Under the pieces are notes generated by a model. The model was not told the DNA's origin. It saw nothing but the letters and a program-made list of their open reading frames with translations, and did no database searches. Below are positions 10,984 to 21,990 of a DNA stretch of 64,000 nt, one piece after another. Each line of letters opens with the position of its first letter. The first letter of the stretch is position 1. The stretch is from the NCBI GenBank assembly GCA_944739405.2, contig OX123193.2, forward strand, positions 19,767,516-19,831,515, given 5' to 3'. Position numbers and translations under genes: made by a program. This DNA comes from Euclidia mi. Its lineage: Eukaryota; Arthropoda; Insecta; Lepidoptera; Erebidae.

Positions 10984-11568
10984 AAGTTATATGAAAAGAT
11001 TTTTGTAGTGACGTTATATAATCGGAGAAAATGTAAAGTTTAGGTAAATTATCAACCTACTAAAAGTTGTGGACGTGTTTAATTATTGTATTTTAAGGGA
11101 ATTTCTTACGACTATATCGGTGAATTCTTACGGACTTTTTACAAGTTGTATGGATTGTATTATTTTTTGACTATTTTATAAGGAAATTTCCATTTTGTTC
11201 ATTCTTACACTAGGCAGAGCTTTACCGCACAATGCGGATTTTTAGAATTTTACTGGACATTATCGCGGCCATTGCATAAAACTGGCGCTGTGCCTAAAAC
11301 TACTTCAACCCCTGTCACAAACACTGAAAAAGTATTAAATCCTGTATCGCTGAAAACCGTTGTAGTTTTTATAAAAGTGGTCGAACGGATTTTGTTATTA
11401 GATCATATAATTATTATCAATTTCAGCGTCAAGAATCTATGTATATAACATTTTGTTACATTCTGTATTAAGTATAATCATGTGTTACGCGTATTATTTT
11501 GTACTGGCTTTTCCTGTGAAGAAACATAAAAACAAAAAGTTTTGGTCTCACATGGGACAATACTTGGT

Positions 11569-11771
11569 TATAGACTCACGCCTGTAGCCCCGAGGAGGTA
11601 GGCAGAGGTTTAATATTACACCCACATTTTCCCATTACTTTTTAGGTCCCACTTAATAGAAGGCGAGCCTATTGCCATACCGGCCACATTTTCAGACTCC
11701 GTGCTGTTACTGAGAATTTCCTAGCGGAAAAATCCAATAACACTTTGCCCGACCCAGGAATCGAACCCGAT
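11569..11771 (-). mobile_element. SINE family B-like copy, right arm
   Basis: This is the mirror of 8060-8262. On the plus strand it starts 'tagactcacgcctg' and ends at the reverse-complement box B 'ggaatcgaaccc'. It was inherited by the inverted duplication. Confidence 0.75.
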
Positions 11772-13211
11772 ACTAATATAGACTAATAAAAAAATTATGT
11801 TTACCTTATTCTGACAAAATATACACATAAATTAAATGCGTTAATTAAAAGCCATATACATTGTACATAACGTTTAGTCTGTGTGAAATAACCGACATTG
11901 TTGCTCTTTATTTCCGAGACTGAAAGCTCCATTAGTAGCTCATTACACAACTACACCTCAATTAATTCCATTTACACCCTTATTATATAAATAAACATGA
12001 GCTTTGAAATAATGTGACTACAGTTAGCGCTAATTTAATGAATTATTCATTAGAGAAATACAAATATAAAGCTGCAAACAGTCAAGTGAATAATGAAATA
12101 ACTTCGTGAATAAAACATCAAATGTACAGTATCTGTAGTAGTCCTGATAAAACATAAAATTATACTTATCATACTGCGAATATAATAGTAGAGTGTTTGA
12201 AAGAACACCAAATCGCAAAAAGGTTTGCATCAGCAAACCTATTAGCCATGCGGATGGATACTATTTAAATCGAGCCAAAACCCTAGTACGTAGGCACACA
12301 GAAAGGTAAAGAACCTCTGCAGCTTTTTTTCCGGACGTGAAACCTAAATTATATACTTGTCAGTGGGCGAAACAGCTAAAAGCTTTATTAACTAAACAGT
12401 ATTTATGTAAAACTGAAATTTGAAATACGTTATTCAGACTCCAACAAGAAACTTTACTATTTCAATTCTGTTCGGCAAACATCTAGATTTCCCTTTAGTA
12501 CAATTCGTTCATCGCTCTACAGATAATACTCGTTAAGTTGACGCAGCACTTTATGTGTGTGCTAATTGTCGGGGACGGTCTAGCGCTATTACACGAGTGT
12601 TAATCTGCCCTGAGTGGCCATGACATTTATGTTTGTGGCTTTATCTACTTTAGATCTGAATGTCGGTTATTAGTTGTATGAACGGCTCTTATGCGGCTGG
12701 TGTTATATAAGAAAACATTCAATTTAATTTTATCTGGAATTAGAAAAGAGAACAACTTTGAAGTATTCATCTTTGCTCTTTGACGGTAGACAGAATTTTG
12801 TGTGTACTGTATTGGTTTTACGCATATAAAGCTAAAGAAACACTATCAATCCTGAATTATACCGCTTATCATCCCAGCTAGTCCGATTCGATAAATATGG
12901 TGATCCCAAATATTGCAGGTCAACATTTCTACGTAAGTGAAACTACTCGTATTTTCACTAAATATACGTTCATTAAAGTACCAGTGGTGCAGTAAAGTAG
13001 TAGATTTAACGAACCAAAGAGGAACTGACATTAACTCCTCCCATACAATTAACCAAACTGTCGGTTAGCGCGGTTAAATATACCGCGTTCATTTACCGTG
13101 CTGATTTACTGTTTCACTTAAGTTCTATTCAGTTAGTTAGCAAACTTAATATAATTTAAATGATTAGAGTACCTTGCAATAATCATATCATACCACCATT
13201 GCCTATGATAG

Positions 13212-13901
13212 TGTAACGGGTTCTGGTATTAAAACGCAGTAGAGTTTCTAGATGCCTTTATTGCCGAGTATTGTCTCACTTCCCTTGCCACGAGTATGAC
13301 CGACCAACAACACGACACTGGCCTGAATACTAAGGGCTGCAGTCTCCCACGCTGTTCCCTCCGGTGGTGTGCAGGGCAGGTTGCTCGAAGTTGTTGGTTC
13401 AGCTGGCAGGCGCTGGCGGTCTGAGTGCGATGAGCAGGGCAGGCCAGACTCTTCGGCAAAGGTGACGCCGAAGGCGATGCAGGAAGTGTAGCAGACTAGG
13501 TAGTGTAGCCCGGAGCCTTAAGGTGGACCTGGAACCTGAAGGAAAGCAGCATTAGGAGATCCATAACCAATAGAGTCAGGCAGGCGGCGTCAGCTTGCCT
13601 CAGCTAGCAGGTAGAGAAATGGGCAGTACGCTAGTGCAGTAAATGTAGTAACTCACCCACTGCTGGGCATCAGGATACACGTACAACGTATACGGATAGT
13701 GTAGCGGTAGTAGTCAGTATAGATTAGCGGTGCCGGCCTCTCTATCGGCCCCTTTATATACCGGCCCGCCATCAGAATTGGAGTCCGTTCATGACCATAT
13801 TTGGTCAGGCTTCGCGAGCGCGGACGATGGCCTTCTCTGAATGGCCGAGCGTATGGGCGGTACTGTGACGCAAACGTGGTAAGTACCGGACATACGTTAC
13901 A
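13212..13901 (-). mobile_element. Solo LTR of a Ty3/gypsy element (right arm)
   Basis: This is the mirror of 5930-6619, with the same 690-bp length and the same flanking duplication (ATAG at 13208-13211 and 13902-13905). Because both arms carry the insertion at the same site, the LTR was already solo before the inverted duplication. A few bases differ between arms, for example near the TATA-proximal region and the outermost 15 bp. Confidence 0.92.
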
Positions 13902-13905
13902 ATAG

Positions 13906-14316
13906 GTAGCGATAGCCTAGTGGAGATACCAACAGACTGCCATGCAGAGGGTACCGGGTTCGAATCCACGGCGCGCACCAATGACTTTTCGAAGTTATGT
14001 GCGTATTAAATTGTTAATTATCGCTTGCTTCGTGCCTCGGAGAGCAAGTTAAAAGATCTTTGACAGTCGTTATAGGGAGTCGGTACCCTCAAATACACTC
14101 ATAGGTACGGGTCTAAACCATGGAATATCGCTATCCCTTCGGGTCGCGGAGGTCAGACGGCAGTCGCTCTGTTGAAAATCTAATATTGCTGATATTATTG
14201 AGTGAGATAAGACTAAAACTGGTTAGATTACTAAGCGGACCCCGGGCTCCAAGGCGTGTAAGTCTTGGATATATCCGGGATAACGCAAGGACGACGATGA
14301 TCACCAAAGCCTATGA
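13906..14316 (+). mobile_element. tRNA-headed SINE, family A, right arm
   Basis: This is the most readable family A copy. Box A 'tagcctagtgg' is at 13913-13923 and box B 'gggttcgaatcc' at 13956-13967. The body follows, and the 3' end is 'gacgacgatgatcacc' near 14292-14305. Its last ~70 bp ('gcggaccccgggctccaagg' onward) resembles the 3' end of the RTE LINE at 40770-40845. It is transcribed, if at all, by RNA polymerase III from the internal boxes. A long open frame across it is incidental. Confidence 0.8.
13913..13967 (+). promoter_or_regulatory. Internal RNA polymerase III promoter boxes of a SINE
   Basis: Box A (13913-13923) and box B (13956-13967) match the tRNA-type consensus at 'TAGCCTAGTGG' and 'GGGTTCGAATCC', with about 32 bp between them. 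They belong to the family A SINE and do not mark a host tRNA gene. Confidence 0.65.
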
Positions 14317-14924
14317 CTATAATCTCGCCCAAGTGAACTGTAATATGAGACTGTCGGTAGGATTTGTCTTTATCCATAGTTTAAATATCATTCATGTGAT
14401 AGAAAAAGATAAGATAATATAATTTTTTTATCAAATAAGATACTAATATCCTACAATATTAATAGACAAAGGTATAATCCGTAGACCAAAAGCATCAAGA
14501 ACGACATTTTACGACAAAGTTAAAGTACTACCTACAATGTTGTATACAAAAGCTTATTGTGAATAATTACTTTTTGTTTGGACACCACCGGTACGTAATG
14601 AGACTTTAAGAACTTTTATGATGATAGATGTTGGCAACATAAAACTGACGATGACAAATATAATCAAAATGTTGATAATTAATACTAACTCGCTGATGTT
14701 TTGCAGCACCGACGGCGTAGTGGTAAAAAAAAACTAGCCTATGTGCTATTCTGATAAACTGTGCGGGAACAACAACTTCTAAGTTCGTCGAGGAGTAAGA
14801 AACATTCATTCATATATGTTTAAAAATTCTGTGTCTGGACCACAGATTTTTTAAACAGATAGAAATAGATAGATAGAGATAACGAGTTTAATTTGAAAAA
14901 TGCATTTATTTTGATTCATTAAAA

Positions 14925-16857
14925 TGACATAAATAATTTTAGGCCCATCTCTATCTTGCCGGCATTTAGTAAAATATTTGAAAAGATTTTATTAAAGCAG
15001 CTACTAAGACACTTTAATTTAAATAGTCTGCTTCACAAAGATCAATACGGATTTACTAAATGTAGATCCACTACTGATGCGGGTGTTGCTCTCATAAAAC
15101 ACGTCTATAATGCTTGGGAGTCATCTAAAAATACTATCGGAGTATTTTGTGACCTATCAAAAGCATTTGATTGCGTTCATCATGACACACTAGTGCGTAA
15201 GCTCCGCCACTACGGCGTAGAGGAAACCGCACTTAGTGTTGTCGAGTCGTACCTGCGGCAGAGATTTCAGTGTGTCGATGTAAATGGGACTACATCCTCT
15301 AAATTACCTATACAGTTAGGCGTTCCACAAGGATCAATTCTAGGTCCTTTTCTATTCCTTGTATATATAAATGACTTACCTTTCTATTTAAAAAACATCT
15401 GTGATGTCGTAGTTTTTGCAGATGATATGTCTGGTTTACAGCAAACAACTTAGTTTTTAATTCTAAAAAAACGAAATCTGTTAAATTTGCCTTACCTAAC
15501 GTTAGACAACTAGGACCTAATATTATGCTAGATAGGGAGGAACTTGAGACAGTTGACTCTACAGTGTTTCTAGGCATTACATTAGATAATAAGTTATAAT
15601 GGGGTGCACATATAGCATGTCTTGCAGGTAAGCTCAGCTCTGCAGCGTATGAGGTCAGTAAATTAATTTATTAAATTTTATAATTTATAGTGTCATGTCC
15701 TACGGCATTTTGTTATGGGGCAAAGCTGCGGATATTCAGAATATCTTTGTTCTACAGAAACGAGCGGTACGAGCAAGATGCAAGCGAGCAAGATGAGAGA
15801 GATGAGATGAGATGAGATACTCTTAGAGAACGCTTTAAGTCTATAGGAAATCTAACAGTAGCCTCGCAGTTCTTATTTGCTAATATATCGTATATTAGGC
15901 AAAATATAGGTTTATTTACTACAAAAAGTGACATACATAATATAAATACTCGGAACAGGCATAAGTTATATCCCCTTATCATCGTTTACATAAAGTTAAA
16001 AATTCTTTTGTGGGGCTAGGTATTCGTATTTACAATAAAATACCTATTAGTCTTTTAGAATTACCATTTAATACGTTTAAAAGTAAAATAAAAGACTGCC
16101 TTATTAGGAAAGCTTATTATACTGTTAATGATTATTTCAGTGATAAGGATAGATGGTCACTTACACTAGACAACTTATGATCTACCACTTATTTAGAATT
16201 TATATAGATACTTAGCATTTTTCAGTTTATCATTATATAACATTTCTAGTTCTTTTAAATTATTATTCGTTTATTATAATTAGGTCATTCCACTTACTAC
16301 ATTTACATTTGCATTGTTGTTCCACTAATTTTATTAAAATTTACTGTACTGTAAGATGAAGATAACTCGTTATCATGGTCTGTGAACAAACGTTTTTGTA
16401 AGTTTGTGTATTCATATACCGTCACTTCTGTAACATACATTTCCACCATAGTTCTGAACATGGTCACGTGTTGTATACATTATAAGTCGTAAGTGGATGC
16501 TCCTGTTACACAATATTCGCGTTGGATGGCTAACTAAAACACATAATTTAGTAACTGCATTAATTGCTTAAGTATTATGTCTGTAACTAATTACTATTTA
16601 CAAGTAACTTAGTACAATGTGTAACAGTTGCAGCTCCTTACAAAAATAAAAATATGTACCATAATATTGGCGATTTAAAAGAGTGGCCTCGAGTTTTATT
16701 GCCCGTTCTTTCTCGTGGCTCTACCTATTGCTTTGCGAACGAGGCAGTAAATGTATATGTAGAAGCATTAAGTAATTTAATTTTAAAATTGACGTTCATA
16801 AGCGTCACCTTGTGACCTAGATGAATAAATGATTTTGACTTTGACTTTGAAAACTTT
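14925..16857 (+). mobile_element. 5'-truncated jockey/CR1-superfamily LINE
   Basis: The coding part starts abruptly in the RT domain ('NNFRPISILPAF') and ends in a 3' untranslated region with AATAAA near 16823 and a (TTTGAC)n-like tail (16834-16857). About 1.9 kb is present, and the endonuclease half is missing. The RT frame is broken several times. The first ~175 bp was captured by the neighbouring tandem and inverted duplications, so this copy is their probable source. Clade assignment within jockey/CR1-type elements is by motif impression only. Confidence 0.85.
14956..16176 (+). pseudogene. Broken LINE reverse transcriptase
   Basis: The first open stretch (14956-15453, 165 codons) carries RT motifs: 'FCDLSKAFDCVHHDTLV' (metal-binding D), 'LGVPQGSILGPFLF' and 'VVFADDMSG' (FADD in place of YADD). 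After a stop at 15451-15453 the protein resumes ('KTKSVKFALPNVRQLG', then 'STVFLGITLDNKL'), has another stop before 'WGAHIACLAGKLSSAAYEV', and can be followed in pieces ('YGILLWGKAADIQN') to about 16176. A small (GAGAT)n expansion at 15793-15820 further disrupts it. It is not functional. Upstream motifs and the endonuclease are absent. Confidence 0.88.
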
Positions 16858-17172
16858 GACTTTTGTCTCTGAAGTAACGATTTGATAAAATTTTATTTCT
16901 TCAAAATTTAATTTTTGGGCGTAAATTACATCTTTTTCATTTACAAGAACGTCAACGTTATTATGGTATTCATTTTAACTGAATTTCATATATTCCTTTA
17001 CGTTGTATATGTCTACATCCTGTTATATTTTATGATTTTAGAAAGCTGAAGACGGTAACAACGCTATGGCTGCACGTTGATTAATAACCCGACACCTAGC
17101 GCGCCCACATTGTACTTGATAGAGATATATAGAGATATCCAGTTTGATTTGAAAAAGTAATTTATTTTACAA
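16858..17172. repeat. Small tandem duplication, copy A (uninterrupted)
   Basis: This ~315-bp block ('acttttgtctctgaagtaac' to the region after 'gatatccagtttga') directly follows the LINE tail. It is repeated from 17173, where it is split by two insertions. Copy A keeps both insertion points empty: 'ataaaattttatttcttc' for the SINE and 'gaagacggtaacaacgc' for the TTAA transposon. No coding sequence is seen. Confidence 0.85.
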
Positions 17173-17562
17173 AACTTTTGTCTCTGAGGTAAGGATTTGA
17201 TAAAACTTTACAAAGACTCACGCCTGTTTCCCCGAAGGGGTAGGCAGAGGCATATTAAACGCCCACTTTTCGCCAGTGTTTTGATCCCACGTAATAGATG
17301 GCGAGCCTATTGCCGCTTATCGGGATATTTTGTTTGCCAGGGCCTCGTCCGTTGATCGGCAGGTGCACCACTTGCAGGTGAGGTTGGCTTGGGACCCTAT
17401 TCTTCAAAATAAAAATTTTTGGGCGTAAATGACATCTGTTCCATTTACAAGAACGTCAACGTAATTATGGTATTCATTTTAACTGAATTTCATATATTGC
17501 TTTACGTTGTATATGTCTACATCCTGTTATATTTTATGATTTTAGAAAGCCGAAGACGTTAA
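17173..17562. repeat. Small tandem duplication, copy B, left part
   Basis: This is the second copy of the ~315-bp block, carrying a SINE at 17209-17399. It stops at the TTAA (17559-17562) that flanks the large transposon. The remainder of the copy resumes at 21115 ('ttaacaacgctatggctgc') and runs to about 21180, so the unit is split by 3.55 kb. Confidence 0.85.
17209..17399 (-). mobile_element. SINE family B, 5'-truncated
   Basis: On the plus strand it reads 'agactcacgcctgtttcccc' through 'gaggttggcttgggaccc', so the element is on the minus strand. It is absent from copy A of the flanking duplication. It has a very short tail and no tRNA head. Confidence 0.82.
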
Positions 17563-18889
17563 GGCGCTGTTAAACCTCAAAAGCCGTGAAACACCTAATT
17601 TTTCATCGCGCATATAGCCATAACGGTACAACGTAGCAAAAAATAGAGCTTAAAGTCAAAAGTCTGAACAAAAGACTTTTGAAATAATTTTTCATGTATG
17701 TAAAATAGAATCACGGTAAAAAAATCACAAAATCGAGGCAGAAAATAATCTTTCGTCTCACTGTTTGCAATATTTTGATCATAAGCTGTCATATGTTTTT
17801 TAATAATATTGTAGGAAACCTAATGAACTAAAGAATTACACAATTTGTTTACATATTATACGGGTATACTTCTTTAAATTAAATAAAATCTGAAATAACG
17901 TCCATGATTTTGACGCTCGGTAGATCCCATCAATATCAAACGCTTCAGCAATTTAAACCTTAATAGCATAAGCGGTGTACTGAGTGTCAGTTGCTAGTTT
18001 ACGCCCCGCCCAGACCTCATCATTCGGCTATGAGCCCTGTGAGAGATAGGTCATGTCGCTTGCGTCTCCGCTGCACGAAATTTTACGTAAACCTGTTTGT
18101 TATTGTAATATGACGATTTGAGTTCGTAATTTCATGTTTTATGTTATAGACTGAATACTTTGAATCAAATAGGCTTTTCATGTAACTATGGGCACATATA
18201 ATTAGGACTTAAGTTTATACTCTTGTTACGTTTAATGTGTTATTGTTTCTGTGCTTATAAATATATAATTAGAAGAATAAAATATGGACAAATAGAGAAA
18301 TAAAGTTCTACGAAGGATTTGTACAAGAAAGCGTCGTAATAAAATAGAAATTCATCCATGGCCAAGTGATTATGAAATATGTAACATTTTTACACATATT
18401 ATTTTCATAAGAGTCTTATAAGACTGACTATGTTATAGATTATCGATTATGCATAATATAATTATATAAATTATTCTCACAATACATAGCTGCCACAGTT
18501 TTCAATTTTTGAAAGAGTAATAACATAAAATCGAATCATTTTATGTACTTATATTTCAAATTCATTAGCTTGTCAGAGCGCCTGGAGCGCTAAGATGCTG
18601 CCACGGAGAACAATAAACAGCGCTAATATGGCGCTCCGCAATCCGCACACAAGCGGTAACGAATGTTGTATTATTGTGTTGTGAACATAAACATATTCAG
18701 GTACATCGGGTAAAACCTTGATTATTCATAAACTCTTAGGTATGTATCAACATCTAATATCTTTTTAATTTCTAAAATCAATCATTTATAAGTAAGAAAG
18801 TGACTTCTCTGTTTGCTATAACACAAGATATAGTATTTTTTTTTAATAATAAAGTACCTAACTTATTATCTTTATTGTAATTACAGAGA

Positions 18890-19897
18890 AGTTAAAGATA
18901 ACAGTTCTGCAACGTCTTACACACATTTGACTGCAGTCATTCCTAACACGATTTGTTCAAGAGCTAGCCAAGAAATGCCAAACAATTGTTTAACAAATTT
19001 GACTCGAATTCCGTAGTGATAAGCAAAAATTACAAGAGTGATAGCAGTGACTGGTTCGAATTGCATAAGAATATGTTGACAGATTGAAATTTTGGTACAG
19101 TGGTAAAAAGAAGAGATAACAGCAGTAAAGCCAACTTAGTAAAAATTATTTTGTACAAATAAAATATTTGCAATGTAAAAGCAGTTCCGCATGGAGTCTA
19201 AAATGAACAACTGGCTTTGCAACAACTGGCGAAGCAAGAAAATGTAACAATCGAGCCTTGTGAATTATCCGTTTATTGGTGCCACGCCAGATGGATTAAT
19301 AGGTCTAAACACGATTGTGGAAATGTAATGTTGTATAGTTGTCTATAAGAATGGCCTGGAGAATAGTATAAGAGCAAATAAAAGACAAATATGGAAAAAT
19401 TATAAAAACGTGAACTGACTAGTCTAAACAAATATTGTTATTGTTATTACCAAATTCAGGGGCAACGCCACCTTACACGCAAACAAAAGTGTTTATTTGC
19501 TGTGTGGAGTGACGAAAGTATACCACTAAAAATAGAAAATATAGAAAGAGATGATGTTTTCTGGGAGAAAAAAATGAAAGAAAAGCTTGTGGCGTTTTAA
19601 ATGAATTGGCAGTTGCATGAAATTGTTGATTCTCGTCAAGCTCAAAGGATGGCATTGCGAGATCACGGAGAGGAAAATGTTTCATCAGTGCTTGAAATTT
19701 CTACAATACCAAGCCGTAAAAGGAAAATAAATGAAACTGTGCCTCGTGAACAACAGCAAATAATAAGTATTGAAGCCTTATCACCTCACACACTGCCTTT
19801 AACTTTCGATGAGAATAAAGAAAACCTGCCGGATTGTAGCAGACAGCTAACTTTGATGAGCTGTAAACTCTGTATTTCGTTCATAAATAATAAATGA
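18890..19897 (+). pseudogene. YqaJ-like (lambda-exonuclease-type) nuclease, decayed
   Basis: The YqaJ family is a PD-(D/E)XK DNA exonuclease fold. Several pieces in three frames fit it. 19049-19255 has 'WFELHKNMLT' and 'NFGTVVKRRDNSSKANLVK', then 'ALQQLAKQENVTIEPC'. 19266-19328 has 'YPFIGATPDGLIG' and 'TIVEM', with a stop (19326-19328) where the family's catalytic lysine after V-E-I/M normally sits. 19420-19600 has 'YYQIQGQRHLTRKQ' and 'CLFAVWSDE', then a TAA. It continues from an ATG at 19601 as 'MNWQLHEIVDSRQAQRMALR' to 19897 (99 codons including stop). At least two frameshifts and several stops make it non-functional. The N-terminal region before 19049 is poorly recognisable. Confidence 0.72.
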
Positions 19898-20196
19898 ATA
19901 TAAATAAATATCTTTAAATATTTTTAAACAATTTCCAAAATTTCATAAATGCTTCGGCAATTATGTAAAACGGAATGTAGTTTTTATACTTTTGTACAGT
20001 TTTACAAATGTAATTTTTAGGTTTTAAGTGAAAAACGTGAAACGAAACGCAAAACCGCCATCTTGGAATGATCATATTGACAGCTAATGTCAAATTTGTG
20101 CGTCATTGCTTTCGAGTGCCTAGGGTTAGGTGCGACTGTAATAAGTAACTAAATAGGTTATGTTAGGTTTTCTTTTGACCCTTAATCCGAAAATAG

Positions 20197-20217
20197 GAGC
20201 CCTTCGCAGGGCTCCGT
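20197..20217. repeat. Short perfect hairpin inside the TTAA element
   Basis: 'ggagccc' pairs with 'gggctcc' around a short loop (ttcgca). It is probably part of the subterminal structure of the transposon. Nothing marks it as a terminator in a eukaryote. Confidence 0.4.
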
Positions 20218-20329
20218 TAACCTTAGTTTATTAAACTAGTGTGATGAATGTGGAAGTTGGCAGAGCCATACAATACACACCGATGTTTGTAGATATTTTT
20301 TTTCAGAGGAAACCAAGTATTTCCGGCAA

Positions 20330-20640
20330 GTGAAAATGGTGAGGGGGGTTTCGAGACCTCTCCCCCTCCTCCCTAATCACTCACAACCCCTCAAAATGGC
20401 GACGTATTTCGAAACTTTTACCATAATAATTATACCTATAATAACAATAAACATCCGTAAATTAATAAAATAAATCAACTTTTACTAAACTTTAATTATC
20501 TCGTAACTCGCTTTAGTTGAGATACGGCTTTTGCGCTTAGTAGGGCAGTATTGTGGTTTTTAGGATACCGTAGCCAAAAATTTAAAAAACGGAATCCTTA
20601 TAGATTCGCCATGTCTGTCTGTCTGTCCGCCCGTATGTCA
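20330..20640. repeat. Interspersed-repeat segment with 'CCGTAGCC' core
   Basis: The segment has a C-rich block ('ctctccccctcctcc'), then 'caaaatggcgacg', a T/A-rich stretch and 'ataccgtagccaaaaa' with 'tgtctgtctgtctgtccgcc'. I recognise this arrangement as common in lepidopteran genomes. It may be an integral part of the TTAA transposon or a nested piece. Boundaries are unclear. Confidence 0.5.
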
Positions 20641-21180
20641 CAGCCAATTTATTGCAAAACAGATGTGAAAACTGGCAGAAATGGAATTAGATGTAGGTAT
20701 TCACTATTTTTATACAAAAATAGTAATGGCCTCTCCATACATGGAACTGACTTAATTATTTTTGTCATCTTACGGCACGTAGGTATTTACCTACTTTCGT
20801 CAACTATTAATACCTATAACGTCTAATGTAAACCAGTTTTGCTCATGGCTGCACTGAGAACAAAAATTGCGCTATGCCTATATTGTACAAACAGATTGAT
20901 GCATGTAATATAAATTTTAATACTAGTATCTCAATTCAATATGCTCAAAAACGTTTTGCTTGCGATTTTGAAATATTGGAATACGGATGTCGCCAGAATA
21001 CGGCTGCATGCGACGAGAATGAAGGGGAGCGCCCCGCAGTAGACGGAGCTAAGCTCCCTTCACCTCCCCTGCTTCACCCCCTCATTTACCAAAACAGTCG
21101 CTTAGGACAGCGCCTTAACAACGCTATGGCTGCACGTTGATTGATAACCCGACACCCAGCGTGCCTGCCTTGTACTCATC

Positions 21181-21740
21181 GTATACACAATCGCTGTTTT
21201 CTAGTAACTAGACTAGCACACTTTCCAGCTCCTCAGACCATTTCAAGTAAGTAAAGTTCTAAATTTGTGCTTTGAAGCCGTCATAAGAATGTGAATACAT
21301 GTACCCCTAAAATTACCTGATAAACAAAATCTAATAATATGATTAATGACCTAAGTTTGTTAACTACCTCAAGAAATTCAAGGACTTTATCAGTACTTGA
21401 TGTAATATGTATATCTTAAATATAGAAATAACACGCGACATTCTACTTTAGATTAATATGTCTTGTTCATATTCCTAGACGGGCAGTGCTGATAGTAACG
21501 ACTAACATGGATATTAATTAATTATTGTTTGGCTAAACTGTCACCAAGTTTTGAACAATGTGCTATGAATTCGACAAAGTAAGTTCCCAGGGGTGTCATG
21601 AAATTGATCAAGTCGTTTGTCAGATGAACGGCTTTTAATCCCTCGACATCAGTCTGTTTACTTAATTACGGTGACTAAACCAAATCCAAAATTTTTAAAT
21701 CGTCATTTTATTAGGAAATCGTAAATTTATTAGTCATTTA
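21181..21740. other. No recognisable feature
   Basis: This is AT-rich sequence without long open frames, repeat ends or hairpins that I can identify. It follows the right part of duplication copy B. Confidence 0.5.
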
Positions 21741-21990
21741 TTAGGATTTATCAGCATCATACACAAGCCTCTTCACACAATGAAGAGTAAGGCCATTGAG
21801 AACCACGCTGGCTAAGTGCAGGTTAGCAGACAACACATGTCTTACGAGAATATTATGAAGAACTCTCAGCCATGCAGGTTTTCCCACGATTGTCTTTCAC
21901 GGTATAGCAATTAAAAACTCGTTGGTGCGCGCCGTGGATCAAACCCGAGACCCCCTGAGTAGCACTCAGTCTCTACATAAATGGCTGCTT
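21741..21990 (-). mobile_element. Decayed tRNA-headed SINE (different body)
   Basis: On the minus strand this shows a head remnant (plus strand 'ggtgcgcgccgtggatcaaa', 21920-21939) and a body with 'gcaggttttcccacgattg', 'accacgctggctaagtgcag' and 'cctcttcacacaatgaagag' on the plus strand. This resembles a widespread lepidopteran SINE with a 'CCACGCTGG...GCAGGTT' body. Box B is mutated and the copy looks old. Confidence 0.65.

Larger units (their letters stand above)
10068..15101. repeat. Right arm of the inverted repeat
   Basis: This is the reverse complement of 4729-9763, with its SINEs, solo LTR and tandem-unit body in mirror order. The arm stops inside a LINE reverse transcriptase frame at 'ctcataaaaca' (15091-15101). 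The LINE continues undisturbed beyond that point, so the right side looks like the ancestral arrangement and the left arm like the derived copy. Confidence 0.92.
17563..21114. mobile_element. TTAA-flanked DNA transposon carrying a YqaJ-type nuclease relic
   Basis: The 3,552-bp element has 8-bp terminal inverted repeats (GGCGCTGT at 17563-17570; ACAGCGCC at 21107-21114) and TTAA on both sides (17559-17562 and 21115-21118). The paralogous empty site in copy A (17053-17060) reads 'ggtaacaac', one base from TTAA. Inside are a decayed YqaJ-like exonuclease gene (about 18890-19894), a region with the lepidopteran-type 'aggataccgtagcc' repeat (20330-20640), and AT-rich filler. I see no recognisable transposase, so it is either non-autonomous or its transposase has decayed. 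TTAA targets are known for piggyBac and Kolobok elements; the superfamily here is open. Confidence 0.78.

Noticed and set aside
7595..12236. Two identical small genes on opposite strands (68 and 61 codons)
   Set aside because: They are mirror images created by the inverted repeat, have no domains, and the corresponding frames are not kept in tandem units 1 and 2.
13906..13980. Possible host tRNA genes (here and at 10743, 8848, 5850, 3150, 430)
   Set aside because: Box A and box B are good, but each head is fused to a repeated SINE body and no full cloverleaf with acceptor pairing follows. They are SINE promoters.
20160..20230. Telomere-like 'ggttatgttaggtt' sequence
   Set aside because: Only one or two degenerate units, inside the TTAA transposon. 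Insect telomere repeat arrays are long TTAGG runs.
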